Source of the DNA: Nocardioides silvaticus
GTDB taxonomy: Bacteria > Actinomycetota > Actinomycetes > Propionibacteriales > Nocardioidaceae
Assembly (NCBI RefSeq): GCF_003160695.1
Contig: NZ_QGDD01000002.1
Coordinates: 310,001-374,000 of the forward strand
Length of the DNA: 64,000 nt
Direction of reading: 5' to 3'
A program made the position numbers and the translations under genes. Under the pieces are notes generated by a model that saw only the letters and a list, made by a program, of their open reading frames with translations, searched no databases and was not told the DNA's origin. Positions 61,315-64,000 of this stretch are shown here, in pieces; the first letter of the stretch is position 1, and every line of letters begins with the position of its first letter.

Positions 61315-62240
61315 CACGCGCTCCCTGAGCCTGTGGGGGTCACGAGCGAGTCGAGGATCCGGGACCGGTGGAACGCCGGGGTGCCCCAGGCGGTGACGAG
61401 GGCGCGGATCTTGGTGATCCAGATGCTGAGGTCGAACTCGCTGGTGTAGCCGATCGCGCCGTGGACCTGGAGCCCGGTGCGCGCGGCGAGGTACGCCGCG
61501 TCCGCGCACTGCACCTTCGCGGCCGAGACCGCGCGCGCGGCGTCGCCGGTCGAGCCTGTCGAGACCAGTGCTGCACCGTGGACGAGCGGCCGGGCGAAGT
61601 CGAGCGCGATCCGCACGTCGGCCAGCTGGTGCTTGATCGCCTGGTAGGAGCCGATCTCGCGGCCGAACTGACGCCGCTGTTTCGCGTAGGTCACCGTGTC
61701 GGCCAGCACCCGCTCGCCGAGCCCGAGCAGCTGGGCCGCGGTGGCGAGGACGGCGAGGTCGAACGCGCGGTCCGTCGGGGCGTCGCCCGCCGACGCGACC
61801 TCGAACAGGTGGCGGGTGCGGTCCACCGAGTGGCGGCGCTCGCCGGCCGCGGACTCGCGCAGGCCGTCGGGAGTGGCGAGGTGGACCGTGTCGGCGACGT
61901 CGGCGTCGAGGGCCCACGGCGCGTGCGGGGGCACCGCGACCGTCGCAATCCCCTCGACCTCGTGGCCGAGGGCGACGGGCAGGTAGGCCGCCGACTCGAC
62001 CCACGGGCCGGGCACGGCGTGCCGTCCGAGCGCCTCGAACGCGATGACGACCTCGACCGGAGAGGCCTCGGTGGCGAGCATGGTGAGGCCCTGCTCGGCG
62101 AGCCGCTCCCAGAGCTTGAGCCCGGGGGCGTGGTCGCCGGCCGCCCAGGAGCGGGCGGCGCCCACCGTGTCGGCCGACGCCAGCAGGGAGTCGAGCGACG
62201 CGGCGAAGTCACGCTGGTCGGTGGTGAGCTCGAACTTCAC
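61314..62240 (-). CDS. fadE32: Acyl-CoA dehydrogenase, FadE32-like
   Basis: 308 aa. KFELTTDQRDFAASLDSLL, YAKQRRQFGREIGSYQAIKHQLADVRI and LQVHGAIGYTSEFDLSIWITK. Probably the non-catalytic or partner subunit with FadE31 in HIP degradation. An in-frame repeat copy (VSTGST) lies at about residues 225-230. GTG 62240 overlaps the fadE31 stop by 4 nt. Confidence 0.82.
   Translation of the reverse strand: MKFELTTDQRDFAASLDSLLASADTVGAARSWAAGDHAPGLKLWERLAEQGLTMLATEASPVEVVIAFEALGRHAVPGPWVESAAYLPVALGHEVEGIATVAVPPHAPWALDADVADTVHLATPDGLRESAAGERRHSVDRTRHLFEVASAGDAPTDRAFDLAVLATAAQLLGLGERVLADTVTYAKQRRQFGREIGSYQAIKHQLADVRIALDFARPLVHGAALVSTGSTGDAARAVSAAKVQCADAAYLAARTGLQVHGAIGYTSEFDLSIWITKIRALVTAWGTPAFHRSRILDSLVTPTGSGSA
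61548..61566 (-). repeat. Dispersed palindromic repeat, short form, in-frame in fadE32
   Basis: GGTCGAGCCTGTCGAGACC; the coding strand reads VSTGST. Confidence 0.8.
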
Positions 62241-63439
62241 TTCTGGGCCCCCTTGGGCTCGCGCGGCAGGCCGAGGATCCTCTCCGCAACGATGTTCCGT
62301 TGGATCTCGTTGGTGCCGGCGTAGATGGGTCCCGAGAGCGCGAACGTGTAGCCGTCGAGCCACCGCGAGTCGACCTCGGCCTCCGGTCCGAGCAGGTCGA
62401 GGGCGGTCTCGTGCAGGGCGATGTCGAGCTCGCTCCACCACACCTTGTTGACCGACCCGGCCGCGCCCATCTCGCCTCCGTCGGCGAGCCGGGTGACCGT
62501 GCCCCACGTGTAGAGCCGGTAGGCCTCGGCCTTGAGCCAGGCATCGACCACCCGTTTGCCGAGGTCTTCGGTCGTCGAGTAGTCCGAGCCGCTGGGCGAG
62601 GACGTATCGAGACGCCGTTCCTTGTACAGCTCGACCAGTCGGTCGGCGGCGGCGCAGAAGCGGCCGGGGGAGCGCAGCGAGAGCCCGCGCTCGTTGCCGG
62701 CCGTGCTCATCGCGACCCGCCAGCCGTCGCCCGGCGCGCCGAGCACGTCGGCGTCGGGCACGAACACCTCGTCGAAGAACACCTCGGCGAAGCCGGCCTC
62801 GCCGTCGAGCTGGGCGATCGGCCGCACCGTGACGCCCTCGGCGTCGAGCGGGAAGAGGAAGTAGGTGAGCCCGTTGTGCCGGGCGGCCTCGGGGTCGGAG
62901 CGGAACAGGCCAAATCCCCAGTGGGCGAACGTCGCGCGGGACGACCACGTCTTCTGGCCGTTGAGCACCCAGCCGCTCTCCCCGGTGGTCGAGCCTGCCG
63001 AGACCCGACGAGCGGTCGACTTCAGCGACGCGAGGTCGGAGCCGGCCTCGGGCTCCGACCAGCACTGTGCCCAGATCCGCTCGCCGGACGCCATCGTCGG
63101 CAGGAACCGGTCCTGCTGCTCCTGGGTGCCGTGCTCGAAGATGATCGGCGCGAGCAGGAAGATGCCGTTCTGGGAGACCCGGCCGGGTGCGCCGGCGCGG
63201 TAGTACTCCTCCTCGAAGATCACCCACTCGACGAGCGACGCCTCGCGCCCGTAGTACTCGCGCGGCCAGGACACCACCGACCAGCGGTCGGCGGTGAGCC
63301 GGGCCTCCCACTCCTGGTGGAGGCGCCAGCCCTCCTCGGTGTCCATCGACGGCAACGGCTCGGCCGGCACGTTGGCGGCCAGCCAGGCACGTGCCTCGTC
63401 ACGGAAGGCGAGCTCGCTCGGAGAGAGTTCAAGTTCCAT
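62237..63439 (-). CDS. fadE31: Acyl-CoA dehydrogenase, FadE31-like
   Basis: 400 aa. ELELSPSELAFRDEARAWLA, WPREYYGREASLVEWVIFEEEY, QCWSEPEAGSDLASLKSTARR, GWVLNGQKTWSS and YAGTNEIQRNIVAERILGLP are acyl-CoA dehydrogenase marks. It is about 25 residues longer than mycobacterial FadE31, matching two in-frame repeat insertions: RRVSAGSTTGES and RRLDTSSPSGSDYSTTEDL. It follows fadD3 in the operon. Confidence 0.83.
   Translation of the reverse strand: MELELSPSELAFRDEARAWLAANVPAEPLPSMDTEEGWRLHQEWEARLTADRWSVVSWPREYYGREASLVEWVIFEEEYYRAGAPGRVSQNGIFLLAPIIFEHGTQEQQDRFLPTMASGERIWAQCWSEPEAGSDLASLKSTARRVSAGSTTGESGWVLNGQKTWSSRATFAHWGFGLFRSDPEAARHNGLTYFLFPLDAEGVTVRPIAQLDGEAGFAEVFFDEVFVPDADVLGAPGDGWRVAMSTAGNERGLSLRSPGRFCAAADRLVELYKERRLDTSSPSGSDYSTTEDLGKRVVDAWLKAEAYRLYTWGTVTRLADGGEMGAAGSVNKVWWSELDIALHETALDLLGPEAEVDSRWLDGYTFALSGPIYAGTNEIQRNIVAERILGLPREPKGAQK
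62571..62617 (-). repeat. Long-form dispersed repeat inside fadE31
   Basis: Begins GGTCGTCGAGTAGTCCGAGC and ends GAGGACGTATCGAGACGCC. The coding strand reads RRLDTSSPSGSDYSTT without a stop, although the plus strand contains TAG. Confidence 0.82.
62984..63005 (-). repeat. Dispersed palindromic repeat, short form, in-frame in fadE31
   Basis: GGTGGTCGAGCCTGCCGAGACC; the coding strand reads VSAGSTT in the middle domain. Confidence 0.8.
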
Positions 63440-63455
63440 CAGTTCTCCATGATCG

Positions 63456-63524
63456 GTGGTCGTGTAGTCCGAGCGCGCTAGCGCGATCTGTCGCGAGGGA
63501 CGAGCGAAGATGTATCGAGACCCC
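63456..63524. repeat. Long-form dispersed repeat at the fadD3/fadE31 junction
   Basis: Starts GGTGGTCGTGTAGTCCGAGC and ends AGATGTATCGAGACC. The fadD3 stop codon and C-terminal residues (LDTSSLVPRDRSR) lie in it. Confidence 0.75.
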
Positions 63525-64000
63525 TCAGCTCTGTCTTGAGCACCTTGCCGGACAGGTTGCGGGGGAGGGACTCCACGGTCTCCACCACGCGCGGCACCTT
63601 GAAGTTGGCGAGGCGCTCCTTGGCGAACGCGATCACCTGGTCGGCGCTCACTTCGGTGGTCGAGCTTGTCGAGACCACGACGTAGGCCTTGCCGACCTCG
63701 CCCAGCCGCTCGTCGGGCACGCCGACCACGGCGACGTCCTGGACGCCGTCCATCCGCATCAGCGTCTGCTCAATCTCGGCGGGATACACGTTGAACCCGC
63801 CCGAGATGTACATGTCCTTGAGTCGGTCGGTGATCTGCAGGTTGCCGTGCTCGTCGAGGGTCCCGACGTCGCCGGTGTGCAGCCAGCCGTCCTCGTCGAT
63901 CGCCTCGGCCGTGGCCGCGGGGTCGTCGAGGTAGCCGAGCATCACGTAGTCGCCGCGCACGAGGAGCTCGCCGGCCTCGCCCTCGGGAGCGTCGATGCGG
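63478..64000 (-). CDS. fadD3: HIP-CoA ligase FadD3-like, N-terminus cut by window edge
   Basis: About 173 C-terminal residues of an AMP-dependent acyl-CoA ligase: GWLHTGDVGTLDEHGNLQITDRLKDMYISGGFNVYPAEIE (A8 hinge region) and LPRNLSGKVLKTEL with the catalytic Lys. FadD3 thioesterifies 3a-alpha-H-4-alpha(3'-propanoate)-hexahydroindanedione (HIP). The order fadD3-fadE31-32-33 supports this. One repeat (VVSTSSTTEV) is in-frame and another forms the C-terminus. Confidence 0.82.
   Translation of the reverse strand, partial: RIDAPEGEAGELLVRGDYVMLGYLDDPAATAEAIDEDGWLHTGDVGTLDEHGNLQITDRLKDMYISGGFNVYPAEIEQTLMRMDGVQDVAVVGVPDERLGEVGKAYVVVSTSSTTEVSADQVIAFAKERLANFKVPRVVETVESLPRNLSGKVLKTELRGLDTSSLVPRDRSR
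63655..63676 (-). repeat. Dispersed palindromic repeat, short form, in-frame in fadD3
   Basis: GGTGGTCGAGCTTGTCGAGACC; the coding strand reads VSTSSTT in a surface-like loop of the C-terminal domain. Confidence 0.82.

Noticed and set aside
1..64000. tRNA, rRNA, transposase, integrase or phage genes
   Set aside because: None recognised. The island looks like a stable catabolic region rather than a recent mobile insertion.

Overview
The window is about 70% GC, densely coded, with many GTG starts and stop/start overlaps (ATGA, GTGA). Gene content and short dispersed repeats point to a high-GC actinobacterium, most likely Nocardioides or a close relative (an inference from content, not from a marker gene). 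It is a sterol/steroid catabolism island. Nearly every module resembles the Mycobacterium tuberculosis KstR regulon in sequence and order. No tRNA, rRNA, CRISPR array or insertion-sequence transposase was seen.

Layout. 1-448: edge of a membrane protein. 0.6-11.0 kb: complete Mce4-type sterol importer operon (yrbE4A, yrbE4B, mceA-F, two Mce-associated proteins). 11-14.4 kb: flavoprotein reductase, PPOX protein, ferredoxin, Hsd4A-type SDR and a second SDR. 14.3-18.3 kb (minus): amidohydrolase, unknown protein, luciferase-like oxidoreductase. 18.4-26.6 kb: TetR, P450, SDR, CYP51, ferredoxin, NTF2-like protein, aldehyde dehydrogenase, SDR, 3-hydroxyisobutyrate-dehydrogenase-like and CMD-like proteins, collinear with Rv0763c-Rv0771. 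26.6-28.1 kb: repeats, a lipoprotein and an unknown protein. 28.2-32.8 kb: kstR and a divergent glycosyltransferase/methyltransferase cluster. 32.9-38.6 kb: FadE34-type dehydrogenase, esterase, WS/DGAT acyltransferase, ferritin-like unknown. 38.6-43.3 kb: side-chain operon (fused FadE28-FadE29, ChsH2 split in two, ChsH1, Ltp2). 43.3-46.7 kb: housekeeping-like genes. 46.8-52.3 kb: hydratase, kstD and hsaE-G-F. 53.3-57.0 kb: hsaA-D-C-B. 57.0-60.4 kb: trypsin-like protease, Rieske protein, DGPF protein with ECF42-type sigma factor, small ORF. 60.4-64 kb (minus): fadE33, fadE32, fadE31 and a fadD3 fragment.

How it works together: Mce4 imports the sterol. CYPs, Hsd4A, FadE34 and the FadE28-29/ChsH1-H2/Ltp2 module shorten the side chain. 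KstD and HsaA-D open rings A/B, HsaE-G-F degrade the released fragment, and FadD3/FadE31-33 process the C/D-ring propionate. Nine sites matching or nearly matching TnnAACnnGTTnnA lie at the promoters of these units, and the KstR gene is present.

Two features stand out. First, an imperfect palindromic repeat (core GGTCTCGACAAGCTCGACC) lies inside at least nine genes in frame, in both orientations, and sometimes supplies their termini. Second, many promoters place a TAnnnT -10 box only 6-8 nt upstream of the start codon, indicating leaderless mRNAs; the KstR sites overlap these -10 boxes.
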